This document shows, piece by piece, positions 50,676 to 58,546 of a stretch of DNA of 64,000 bases. Under the pieces are notes generated by a model. The model did not search any database. It had not been told where the DNA came from and saw nothing but the letters and a program-made list of their open reading frames with translations. Every line of letters starts with the position of its first letter. Positions within the stretch are counted from its first letter, which is position 1. Position numbers and translations under genes: made by a program. The stretch covers positions 1 through 64,000 of the forward strand of contig NZ_DATNGK010000153.1 in NCBI RefSeq assembly GCF_035605935.1, in the 5' to 3' direction. The stretch is from Actinocrinis sp035605935. GTDB taxonomy: Bacteria > Actinomycetota > Actinomycetes > Streptomycetales > Catenulisporaceae.

Positions 50676-53450
50676 TCAGCCGGCCCCGAAGCAGACGAAG
50701 CCGCGCGCGTCCGGAACCGCCCGCTGCGCCTTGACCAGTGCCAGCGCCGGAGGGAACCGCTCGGCAAGTGCGCCATGGAACACGTTCATCAGCTCGCGCG
50801 TCTCTTCGTCCCCGACTGGCGCGACCGACGCGATCAACGTGCGGGTGCCGAGCGCGAACACGGCGCTGGCCACGCCCATCAGCTCATCACCCGGCCGGAT
50901 GCCGGATAGCGCCGCGTCACAGGCCGAGAGCACCAGCGTGGCCGGGGCCTGCCGGATGCCTTCCAAGTCGTAGACGGTAAGCGGTCCGTCCGCCAACTCC
51001 AGGCTGGAGAAGAGCGGATTATCCGATCGGAACCGGCCGTGCGCCGCGATGTGGGCCAGTTGCGCGCCGTCCAGCGCTTCAGCGACCGCTTGCGCCGTGG
51101 CGTCCGCGCCGACCAGCGGCTTGGCGAGCGGATACCGGTGCGCCAGGTCGCCGATCTCGGCCTCGGCGTGCGGCAGACCAGGGCCGTAAGCGAGCACCAC
51201 CTGCTCGGCCAAGCGATCCTGCTGAGCCGCGGTCCTCAGCGCATGCGCATCACGTGCCGCCTGCTCGTCAGGAGCGCGCGCAGAACGTCTCCGCACGGCG
51301 TCGTCGCCGACGTCTCTAGGTGTTCGAGGCTTCGCCAGCTCGTCCTCGGCCTGAGCATTGACGGCCGTCAGCCACGAGCGCGCCGACGGAGACACCGTCA
51401 CCTGGCGGCCCGTCAGCGATGGCAGCACGGACCAGGCCAGCGCGTGCAGCGAGCCGGTCGGCACCAGCACCAGTGGCCGATCCCCGAGCCGCTTGGCCAG
51501 CGGTCGCACCAGCGCGTTGTCCAGCTCGCCGCGGGCGTAGTCGTAGGCGGCCAAGGCAGCCTGTTGCAGAGCTTCGGAGCCATGACGCCGCGCCATCCGC
51601 TCCAGCGAGAAGCGCAGCGAGTCGACCTCGGAGAGCACCGCCTTGTACGAGCCGAGCGCGTGATGCCGAGCCACTCCGTCCACGAGGCTCACCGCGTGCA
51701 GTGCGTCATCGACCCGGACGTACTCCACCAGCGCGCGCTCGCCGAGACCGGCGCTGAGCGCGGCCAAGTCGAGCCGCGGCTCCGGCTCTTGAGCACTGCC
51801 GGGCGCGTGCCTGGCCAGCTCTTTGACGTCCTGTTCCAACCGCACTCGCTCGGCTTGGAGGCCGCGCACATTCTTTCCGGCGAGACCGTCCTCGGCGATC
51901 TGCGCGACCACTGCGCGCAGGCGACCGAGCCGTGCCGCGAACGCCGCGTCGTCTGGAGGCCGCACCGGCCGCCGGCGCAAGGCCGCGGCCCGCCACTGCT
52001 CGGCTCGCAGCAGCACCTGCCGCGCCGAACCGCCAGTCAGTGCCAGCCGCAGTCCTGTTTTGGCCAGGTCCGCGCCCATCATCGCGGCGCCGGCCCGCAG
52101 GTCGGTCGCGCCGAGCGTCCCCGCGTAGTCGGCCGCGACCCGCAGCCCCTGGTCCACGGCTCGACCAGCTTCCGCGACATTCCCGCGGGCCTCACTCAGC
52201 GCGGCCTGTGCCTCCCAGCCGACGATCCGCAACCGCGCAGGACCGCCCCTGCGTGCCGTCGCGACCTGGGTGAACAGTTCGGTCGCCTCGTCGTGCCGCC
52301 CGAGCGCCAACGCCATCCGCGCCGCGAATAGCTTGCTTTCCTGCGGAGTGATCAGCCAGCCGGCCTGTTCCAGCTGCTCCGAGTTACGTACCAGGTCGCG
52401 CAGGATGCGCACACTGCGCTCGCCGGCTGTGAACCGGGCCGCGAGCTCTATGTGCGACGCCCAGGCCGCCCAGTTAGGCCGTCGCTGCCTGGTGAATGCC
52501 ACCCGGGCCGCGCGTGCGCACTCGATGGCCGCTGAGGGGTCGCCCGCAGCCAGCGCGGCATCAGCGGCCAGTAACCGCGCCTCGGCGGCGTTGAACGCGA
52601 AACCGGCCCGCTCATGCCCATCAGCCGCCTGCTCCGCACACTTCCGTGCCTCTTCGACGAGTCCGGCCTCCAGCAGCGCGTCGGCCCGGTCGGCCAGCAC
52701 CGACTCGGTCCTTCTGCCGATCTGCTGCGCGAGTTCTCTGGCCCGATCCAGCTGGCGCAGCGCTTCGGGCAGGTCGCCGGCGCGCAGCGCGGCGAAGCCC
52801 AGATTGTGCTGCGCGCTCTGGTGGACCACCTCGTAACCGTTGTCGCGGCCGAGTTCCACCGCACGATGAAGATCCCGCCGAGCCGACTCGTGATCGCCGC
52901 GATAAGCCAACAGCGTCCCGCGCAGACTCAGCAGCAGCCCTTCCCAGCGCGCGTCTCGATGCTCCTGCAAGGTCTGCTGCGCCGCGCTGTAGCTTGCGAG
53001 CGCATCCGCGGTCCGGCCTATTCGCTGCAGTACCAAGCCGACGTTAACGCGTAGTCTCGCGAGATCCAGGGCGCCGTCAGGCAGGTTCGACAGCGTCGCC
53101 TCGGCCAGTGCGGCTTCGGCCAGCGCGGCCTGAGTGTTGCCGCGGTCGGCGTGGATCACGACCAAGGAGGTGCGCGCCTGTGCGGCGCGCAGCGGGAAGC
53201 CGGCCCGGTCCCCGAGTCTCACCGCGGTGCGCAGCGCCGCCCTGGCAGCGGGCAAGTCTCCGAGCTGCCGCCTGGCCAGCCCGAGTGCCCGGTACACGAC
53301 ACAGGCCACTTCGTCTCTGCGGCTTGCGCCAAGCAATACGGCGGCCCGCTCGCAGGCCGCGCGAGGGTCGCGCTGCGCGTCCTCGACAAGGGTGAGCGCC
53401 TCGGCGAGCCGACGCTCGTCATCGCGTGGAGTCTCGGCAGCTGTGCTCAC
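50676..53450 (-). CDS. TPR-repeat CHAT-domain (caspase-like) protease
   Basis: This 924-residue protein has tetratricopeptide repeats over about residues 1-480 (for example LGLARRQLGDLPAARAALRT; LGFAALRAGDLPEALRQLDR), then a C-terminal CHAT domain. The predicted catalytic dyad is His804 in HIAAHGRF and Cys844 in LSACDAALSG. CHAT proteases are caspase relatives used in regulated proteolysis and conflict systems, with TPRs as partner-binding sensor. It has no signal peptide. It begins 12 bp after the 159-residue gene and lies in the same run as an ECF sigma factor and a subtilisin. The substrate is not known; these neighbours are candidates. Confidence 0.9.
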   Translation of the reverse strand: MSTAAETPRDDERRLAEALTLVEDAQRDPRAACERAAVLLGASRRDEVACVVYRALGLARRQLGDLPAARAALRTAVRLGDRAGFPLRAAQARTSLVVIHADRGNTQAALAEAALAEATLSNLPDGALDLARLRVNVGLVLQRIGRTADALASYSAAQQTLQEHRDARWEGLLLSLRGTLLAYRGDHESARRDLHRAVELGRDNGYEVVHQSAQHNLGFAALRAGDLPEALRQLDRARELAQQIGRRTESVLADRADALLEAGLVEEARKCAEQAADGHERAGFAFNAAEARLLAADAALAAGDPSAAIECARAARVAFTRQRRPNWAAWASHIELAARFTAGERSVRILRDLVRNSEQLEQAGWLITPQESKLFAARMALALGRHDEATELFTQVATARRGGPARLRIVGWEAQAALSEARGNVAEAGRAVDQGLRVAADYAGTLGATDLRAGAAMMGADLAKTGLRLALTGGSARQVLLRAEQWRAAALRRRPVRPPDDAAFAARLGRLRAVVAQIAEDGLAGKNVRGLQAERVRLEQDVKELARHAPGSAQEPEPRLDLAALSAGLGERALVEYVRVDDALHAVSLVDGVARHHALGSYKAVLSEVDSLRFSLERMARRHGSEALQQAALAAYDYARGELDNALVRPLAKRLGDRPLVLVPTGSLHALAWSVLPSLTGRQVTVSPSARSWLTAVNAQAEDELAKPRTPRDVGDDAVRRRSARAPDEQAARDAHALRTAAQQDRLAEQVVLAYGPGLPHAEAEIGDLAHRYPLAKPLVGADATAQAVAEALDGAQLAHIAAHGRFRSDNPLFSSLELADGPLTVYDLEGIRQAPATLVLSACDAALSGIRPGDELMGVASAVFALGTRTLIASVAPVGDEETRELMNVFHGALAERFPPALALVKAQRAVPDARGFVCFGAG

Positions 53451-53462
53451 CGACTCAGCTTC

Positions 53463-53942
53463 TCAGGCGTCGACCCATTCGGTCACTACCTGAGTGCCGT
53501 CCGGCATCGTGCAACGAAGCCGCAGCAATCCGGCCGGCACCGCGCTCAGCGAGAAGCGCCCGAGATGGTCGACGGGTGCGGTCAGCGACTGCCCGGTCTG
53601 CGCGGCCGATTCCAGGTCGACATGGTTCGGGCCCGAGGGCACCAGCTGGCCGATGAGTTTGCGCGCGCCGCCGACTTCGGTGGCCTCGATCGCGACCGTC
53701 ATTCCCGGCGCTTCGAAGGTCAGCAGCCGGTGTTCACCGTGGGCGCGTGTCGCCGAGCCCACGAGCTGTGCGTCGTCGATGAGCTGGGCCAGTTGGGAAT
53801 CCATGTCCCGCCAGGCGAAGGTGGATCTCGCGGCGGCCATGACCGCATCCGGCACCGGGTCGAGGTGATCGAACATCGCACCGACGCGTCTAAGCAGCTT
53901 CGCGTCGTCAACGCTCTCACCTACTGATCGGTTGCTTTCCAT
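53463..53942 (-). CDS. Unknown protein between ECF sigma and CHAT genes; possible anti-sigma or adaptor
   Basis: This 159-residue cytoplasmic protein belongs to no family I can name. The N-terminal ~55 residues are helical (LDPVPDAVMAAARSTFAWRD). The middle is beta-rich (LLTFEAPGMTVAIEATEVGG), and the end (APVDHLGRFSLSAVPAGLLR) resembles a carboxypeptidase-regulatory-like beta-sandwich. Similar proteins, from memory, accompany ECF sigma/CHAT pairs in other actinobacteria. Tight spacing to CHAT (12 bp) argues for a functional partner. An anti-sigma or CHAT-substrate role is inference. Confidence 0.7.
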   Translation of the reverse strand: MESNRSVGESVDDAKLLRRVGAMFDHLDPVPDAVMAAARSTFAWRDMDSQLAQLIDDAQLVGSATRAHGEHRLLTFEAPGMTVAIEATEVGGARKLIGQLVPSGPNHVDLESAAQTGQSLTAPVDHLGRFSLSAVPAGLLRLRCTMPDGTQVVTEWVDA

Positions 53943-54008
53943 ATCTCCTGCTCCCCCGACTCGGATGGACGTTGCGTGGCGTTGTGCTGAGCGACGACGC
54001 GCTGTGCC

Positions 54009-54560
54009 TTACGTCGCCAAACGTGCGCGTAACCGATCGAGGCAGCGTGCCCTCGTTGGACCGATCGATCCCACAGGAATGCTCAACGCGGCGGCGACCT
54101 GTGCGTAACTCTCCAGCGGCGAGACCGCGAGTACCCGCAACAGGCTCCGGCAACGCTCTGAAAGCCCGGCAAAGGCGTCCCATAACTCGCGGTGCTCGTC
54201 CTGCTCGATGGTGCGCCGTTCCGGGTCCTGTTCGTCGTCCTCGTCTTCTTCATCGGGGCCGTCGTAGATCGGCACCTCGCGGTCGCGCCGGCGCAGTACG
54301 CCGATCGACTCGCGCCGGGCCGTAGTGGCCAGCCAGCCGGCCAGCCGGGTCGGATCGTTGATCGCGTCGAGGTGCTCGACCAGGCGCAGCCAGGTGGTCT
54401 GGCACACGTCCGCGGCGTCGGCGTCGGAGAGCCGGAAACCGCGCGCCACCGACCAGACCAACCGAGCGAACCGGCTCACGAGCAGGTCCCATGCCTTCTG
54501 GTCTCCGTCCGCCGCTCCCGTGAGCAGTTCCTGCGTGCTGGAGTCCTCGTCCACGACCAT
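54009..54560 (-). CDS. ECF-type RNA polymerase sigma factor
   Basis: This ~183-residue sigma-70 family member has only regions 2 and 4. Region 2 shows LLVSRFARLVWSVARGFRLS, then DADDVCQ-like ADAADVCQTTWLRLVEHL and LAGWLATTARRESIGVLRR. Region 4 is LSERCRSLLRVLAVSPLESYAQVAAAL with a helix-turn-helix IPVGSIGPTRARCLDRL. An acidic linker (DGPDEEDEDDEQDPE) joins them. ATG 54560 after GGGAAAGGGA is chosen; GTG 54554 is possible. It sits 56 bp after the subtilisin gene and 66 bp before the 159-residue gene. No classical zinc anti-sigma factor is nearby. Confidence 0.9.
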   Translation of the reverse strand: MVVDEDSSTQELLTGAADGDQKAWDLLVSRFARLVWSVARGFRLSDADAADVCQTTWLRLVEHLDAINDPTRLAGWLATTARRESIGVLRRRDREVPIYDGPDEEDEDDEQDPERRTIEQDEHRELWDAFAGLSERCRSLLRVLAVSPLESYAQVAAALSIPVGSIGPTRARCLDRLRARLAT

Positions 54561-54616
54561 TCCCTTTCCCGCGCTGACCTGAGCGACAGCGCGGGAAAGG
54601 GTATCGATCCAAGTGG

Positions 54617-55774
54617 TCACTCGACCACTACGCCGAAGTCCGGGTGGCACTGGCGGCTGGCGGTGTCAAGCAGCGTCTCGGCCGCCTCGATCGCGCTGAG
54701 GTGCTTGGACGCGGCGAACCCGGCGATCGCCCCGGCGACCCGCGGCGCGGCGAACGAGGTACCCGACCACTGGGCGAAACCGAAGAACTGGTGGCCGTCG
54801 TCGATGAACGGGCCGCACACATTGGCGCCGACCGAGCAGGCGTCCACCCACCAGCCGTGGTTGGAGAACTCGGCCCTGCGAGTGCCGTCCGACTCCAGCG
54901 CGCCGACCGCGACACAGCTCTTGAGCGTGGCGGGCCAGAACGGGCGGTTCGAGCCGCTGTTGCCCGCGGCCACCACGATCACGGTCTGCTTGCCGAAGCG
55001 GGCGAGCGACTCGGCGAGCAGCGGCGAAGGCTCGTCGTCGAAGGTGTAGCCCCCGAGCGAGAGGTTGAGCACGTCGAGGATTTCGCCCGACCGGGAAAGG
55101 CGGCTGCGCAACCGGGAGAGCGACCGCAGGACCTCAAGCTCGTCGCCCACGCCGTCATCGCCCAGTGCCCGCTCGATCATGAGGAAGGCGGTGGGCGCCT
55201 GGCGCAGCAGCGTTCCGGCTACGAACGTGCCGTGTCCCGTCTGGGTCTCCAGCTCGTAGTCGACCTCGGCCGGGATCGGGTCCAGCTGGTCCGGGCTTAC
55301 CTGGGCGAACCAGTCGCTATCCGCGAACCATGGATGGCTCACGATGCCGGTGTCGATCACGCCGGCGAAGACGCGGCGCGCGGAGGTGTCCACCGGTACT
55401 GGCTTAGGCATCGGGGCGCAGGCTTTGGGCAGGTCGAATGGCCCGCCGGTGTAGTCCGGCTCGCCGCGCAGCAAATGGTTGAGCGAAACGGCCATCGGAC
55501 CGTCGCTGTGCGTGCGCAGCTGGCCGATCAGCTCCATCGGATGGACGCCGGCGTCGGGACGCAGATGCAATCGGGTGACGCCGACCTCCAGCAGGTCGTC
55601 GCGGCGCTCGGTGTAGCGCTCGACGGCCTGGTGCGCGCGGTCGGCGTGCCGGGTCGCGACAAGGATCTGGTCCTTGCGGTGCAGCGCAGTTGTCCCGTTC
55701 GGGCCTTCGCTCAGCACGGCGTCGCGGTGACGGGCGAGCAGGCGCTCCATACGGGCTTCGTGGTTCAGGCTCAT
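54617..55774 (-). CDS. Cytoplasmic S8 subtilisin-like serine protease
   Basis: This 385-residue subtilase has catalytic Asp141 (VIDTGI), His181 (TGHGTFVAG), Ser340 (SGTSFAAP) and the oxyanion Asn272 (AAGNSGS). No signal peptide or TM segment is visible, which is unusual for S8 proteases. About 130 residues precede the catalytic domain and may act as propeptide or regulatory domain (QILVATRHADRAHQAVERYT). It is first in the run S8, ECF sigma, unknown protein, CHAT. Intracellular processing of the sigma system is inferred. Confidence 0.92.
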   Translation of the reverse strand: MSLNHEARMERLLARHRDAVLSEGPNGTTALHRKDQILVATRHADRAHQAVERYTERRDDLLEVGVTRLHLRPDAGVHPMELIGQLRTHSDGPMAVSLNHLLRGEPDYTGGPFDLPKACAPMPKPVPVDTSARRVFAGVIDTGIVSHPWFADSDWFAQVSPDQLDPIPAEVDYELETQTGHGTFVAGTLLRQAPTAFLMIERALGDDGVGDELEVLRSLSRLRSRLSRSGEILDVLNLSLGGYTFDDEPSPLLAESLARFGKQTVIVVAAGNSGSNRPFWPATLKSCVAVGALESDGTRRAEFSNHGWWVDACSVGANVCGPFIDDGHQFFGFAQWSGTSFAAPRVAGAIAGFAASKHLSAIEAAETLLDTASRQCHPDFGVVVE

Positions 55775-55941
55775 GGGTGTTTCCCTCCATTAGGCAGTCT
55801 TGCGCTAGGCCCGAGGCTTAGCACGTCTGCCCCGTTCTACGGCGCGGTTCGCGGATCCCGTTGCCGTGGCTGAGCGGGACGCGCCAGGTGGCCAGGACGT
55901 ACCCCCGTGACGTCCTGACTGAAAGGGCGCGCCCCGCGCAG

Positions 55942-55988
55942 CCGTCCCGATGCCCGTCGTGTCTTTCCCCCCACGGGCATCGGGACGG
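55942..55988. repeat. 16-bp perfect inverted repeat upstream of the S8/sigma/CHAT genes
   Basis: CCGTCCCGATGCCCGT (55942-55957) is exactly complementary to ACGGGCATCGGGACGG (55973-55988), separated by 15 bp rich in C on the plus strand. It lies about 170-215 bp upstream of the S8 start and could be an RNA hairpin in its leader, a terminator or a large operator. Confidence 0.75.
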
Positions 55989-56211
55989 TCCCCCAGCATC
56001 CACCCCACACTGACCTTCGCCGGGCTCTCCCCTTCCCGGAACGGTCAATAACAAGAGCGCGGGGGAGGGGTTCCTGATACACCCGGCTCAACTTTTTTTC
56101 GGATTTCCATTTCACCTGCTCAGAGGGTGACTGGTGGTCCAAATGTCATCGAGCTCACCCCGGCCGTTCATCGGGGACCCCTTGCGCGCGCTGCCGAGCA
56201 TGCAGGTATGG

Positions 56212-56225
56212 TTAGGCTTGCCTAA
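56212..56225. promoter_or_regulatory. DtxR/IdeR-type iron box upstream of efeUO
   Basis: TTAGGCTTGCCTAA is a perfect palindrome matching 12 of 14 positions of the central part of the actinobacterial iron box (TTAGGTTAGSCTAACCTAA). It lies about 95 bp before the efeUO start, so iron repression is expected. Confidence 0.7.
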
Positions 56226-56319
56226 CTAGACCTGCGGTCGTGCCGGTCAGCCGGCCGCGCTGTGACAATCCACCGCCTGACGACTCTCGACCTGACCGAC
56301 GACCAAGGATCTGCCCTCC

Positions 56320-58488
56320 ATGTGGAATGACGCGTTCCCCAGCTTCCTGATCGGCCTGCGCGAAGGGCTGGAGGCTGGGCTCATCGTCTCGATCCTGGTC
56401 GCGACGCTGGTGCGGGCCGGCCAACGGGCCCGGCTCGGCGCGGTGTGGGCCGGCGTGGGCGCCGCGGTGGCGCTGAGCCTGTCCTTCGCCGCGGTGCTGA
56501 CCTTCACCGCTGCGGACCTGCCGGCCGGGGGACAGGATGTCTTCGGCGGGGTGCTCTCGCTGATCGCCGTCGCTTTCGTCACCACGATGGTGTTCTGGAT
56601 GCGCAAGTCGGCGCGCAGTCTGTCCGGTGATCTAAAGGCGCGCGTCACCGAGGCGTTGGGGCACAGCGCCGGGGTTCTTGTGGTCACTTCGTTCATCGCG
56701 GTCGCGCGGGAGGGCCTGGAGACCTCGCTGTTCCTGTGGACCACGGCCAAGTCAGCCGGCGAGTCGCAGGGGCCGATGATCGGCGCGGGGATCGGCATCG
56801 CGCTGGCGGTGGCCGCGTGCTGGGGTCTGTACCGCAGGGTGCTGAAGATCAACCTGACCAAGTTCTTCTCGGCCACCGGAGTCGTGCTGATCGTCATCGC
56901 GGCGGGTGTACTGGCTTACGGCCTCGGCGATCTGCAGGAAGGCGGCCTGATTCCGGGCCAGAGCGCATACGCGTTCAACCTCAGCTCGATCGACTCAGGC
57001 TCCTGGTATGCGACGCTGATCGCCGGAACGCTCAACCTCACGCCCGCGATGACCTGGCTGCAGGTCATCGGCTATCTGCTGTACCTGCCGTTGACCATGT
57101 ACCTTTTCGTGCGCGGTATCCGCTCCGCGACGGCAGCTTCAACAGGCACCGCGACGGCTGGGGCGGCGACAGCGAGCACGTCGGCGCAGACCGAATCCGC
57201 GATCCCGCTCACGAGAGCACAACGGCGCGCCGCGGCGCGCGTCGCGGACGAACAGGCGCTCGCCGCGCGCATTGCGGCTAAGCGGGAAGCGAAGCAGGAG
57301 CGCGAGGCCGCACGGCGGGTACCGCGCTGGGCGGTGGGCACCTCGATCTTCGCCGTGCCCGCGGTGGCCGCCGTGGCCGTGATCTGCGTGCTCGGCCCCG
57401 GAAAGAGCAGTGCGGCATCGAACGAGATCGCCCTGAGCGAGTCCAGTTGCGGCACCGGCTGGACGAATCCCCAGGCGGGCGCGCAGAGCTTCAGCCTGAC
57501 CAACAACGGCCACAACACCGCCGAGGTCTTCCTGATCGACCCGAGCAGCAACGCGGTGTTCGCCGAGATCGAGAATCTGGCTCCCGGCACCACGCGCCCG
57601 CTGACCGTGACGCTTTCCGGCGGCTCATACGCCTTCCGCTGCGCGTTCACCGACGGTACCGCGCTCAGTTCGAAGACTTACTTGGTCAGCGGCGGCTCTT
57701 CGGACGCGAACACCGGCTTCGCCCCAGTGACCGACCAGGATCTGCAACAGCCTGTCGCCGACTATCGCGCCTACGTGCAGCAGAACCTGCCGGTGCTGCT
57801 CGCCGACAGCCAGCGCCTGGCCGCCGATCTTGCCGCCCCCGACCTCGCCGCGGCCAAGACGGACTGGCTCACCGCGCACCTCGACTACGAGGGCCTGGGC
57901 GCCGCGTACGGCACCTTCGAAGACTTCGACACGAAGATCGACGGACGCGCGACCGGGCTCCAGGGCGGCGTGAACGACTCGTCGTGGACCGGATTCCACC
58001 GGATCGAATACGGACTCTGGCACGGCCAGAACGCCGCCGTCCTCAAGCCGCTCGGCGATCAGCTGGTCGCCGATGTGCAAGGGCTGATCAAGGCGTTCCC
58101 GAACCAGACCACTGATCCGAACGACCTGCCGCTGCGCACCCACGAGATCCTAGAGAATACCCTCCAGTTCCAGCTCACCGGGATCTCCGACTACGGCAGC
58201 GGCACCGCGCTGGCCACCGCCTCCGCCAACCTGCACGGCACGCAGATCGTCCTGAGCACGCTGGTCGGGCTGATGCAGGCCCGCGACCCGCAGGCGCTTA
58301 AATCCATCGACACCTGGATTCAGACCGTCGCCGCCGATCTGAACGCCGCGCACCACGCCGACGGCTCGTGGACGGCTCTTGACCAGCTCACCGCGGCGCA
58401 GCGGCAGCAGATCAACGGGGATTTGGGCGAACTGCTCGAACAGCTCTCCGTCGTGCCTGGCCTGCTTGAGGAGCGCAGCAGCGCGTGA
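56320..58488 (+). CDS. efeU: EfeU-EfeO fusion: FTR1 iron permease joined to cupredoxin/M75 domain
   Basis: One 722-residue frame joins two usually separate EfeUOB components. Residues 1-268 are the seven-helix FTR1/EfeU permease with two REGLE motifs (residues 14-18 and 130-134). A charged linker (~270-335) leads to an extra TM helix (~338-358). Outside lies a cupredoxin-like EfeO-N domain (~368-455), then an M75/imelysin domain with the HxxE motif HRIE (560-563) and HEILENTLQF. It imports ferrous or ferric iron with EfeB. ATG 56320 is the start. I could not find frameshift signs. Confidence 0.9.
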   Translation: MWNDAFPSFLIGLREGLEAGLIVSILVATLVRAGQRARLGAVWAGVGAAVALSLSFAAVLTFTAADLPAGGQDVFGGVLSLIAVAFVTTMVFWMRKSARSLSGDLKARVTEALGHSAGVLVVTSFIAVAREGLETSLFLWTTAKSAGESQGPMIGAGIGIALAVAACWGLYRRVLKINLTKFFSATGVVLIVIAAGVLAYGLGDLQEGGLIPGQSAYAFNLSSIDSGSWYATLIAGTLNLTPAMTWLQVIGYLLYLPLTMYLFVRGIRSATAASTGTATAGAATASTSAQTESAIPLTRAQRRAAARVADEQALAARIAAKREAKQEREAARRVPRWAVGTSIFAVPAVAAVAVICVLGPGKSSAASNEIALSESSCGTGWTNPQAGAQSFSLTNNGHNTAEVFLIDPSSNAVFAEIENLAPGTTRPLTVTLSGGSYAFRCAFTDGTALSSKTYLVSGGSSDANTGFAPVTDQDLQQPVADYRAYVQQNLPVLLADSQRLAADLAAPDLAAAKTDWLTAHLDYEGLGAAYGTFEDFDTKIDGRATGLQGGVNDSSWTGFHRIEYGLWHGQNAAVLKPLGDQLVADVQGLIKAFPNQTTDPNDLPLRTHEILENTLQFQLTGISDYGSGTALATASANLHGTQIVLSTLVGLMQARDPQALKSIDTWIQTVAADLNAAHHADGSWTALDQLTAAQRQQINGDLGELLEQLSVVPGLLEERSSA

Positions 58489-58546
58489 TCACGACCATGA
58501 CCATGACCGTCACCCGCACCTGCGCCCGCGAGACAGAGATCTGAAG

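Larger units (their letters stand above)
55775..56319. other. 545-bp divergent promoter region (S8/sigma/CHAT versus efeUOB)
   Basis: No gene is seen. It holds a 16-bp perfect inverted repeat on the S8 side and an iron box on the efe side, plus an AT-rich stretch near 56095 (TTTTTTTCGG). Promoters for both units must lie here. Confidence 0.6.
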
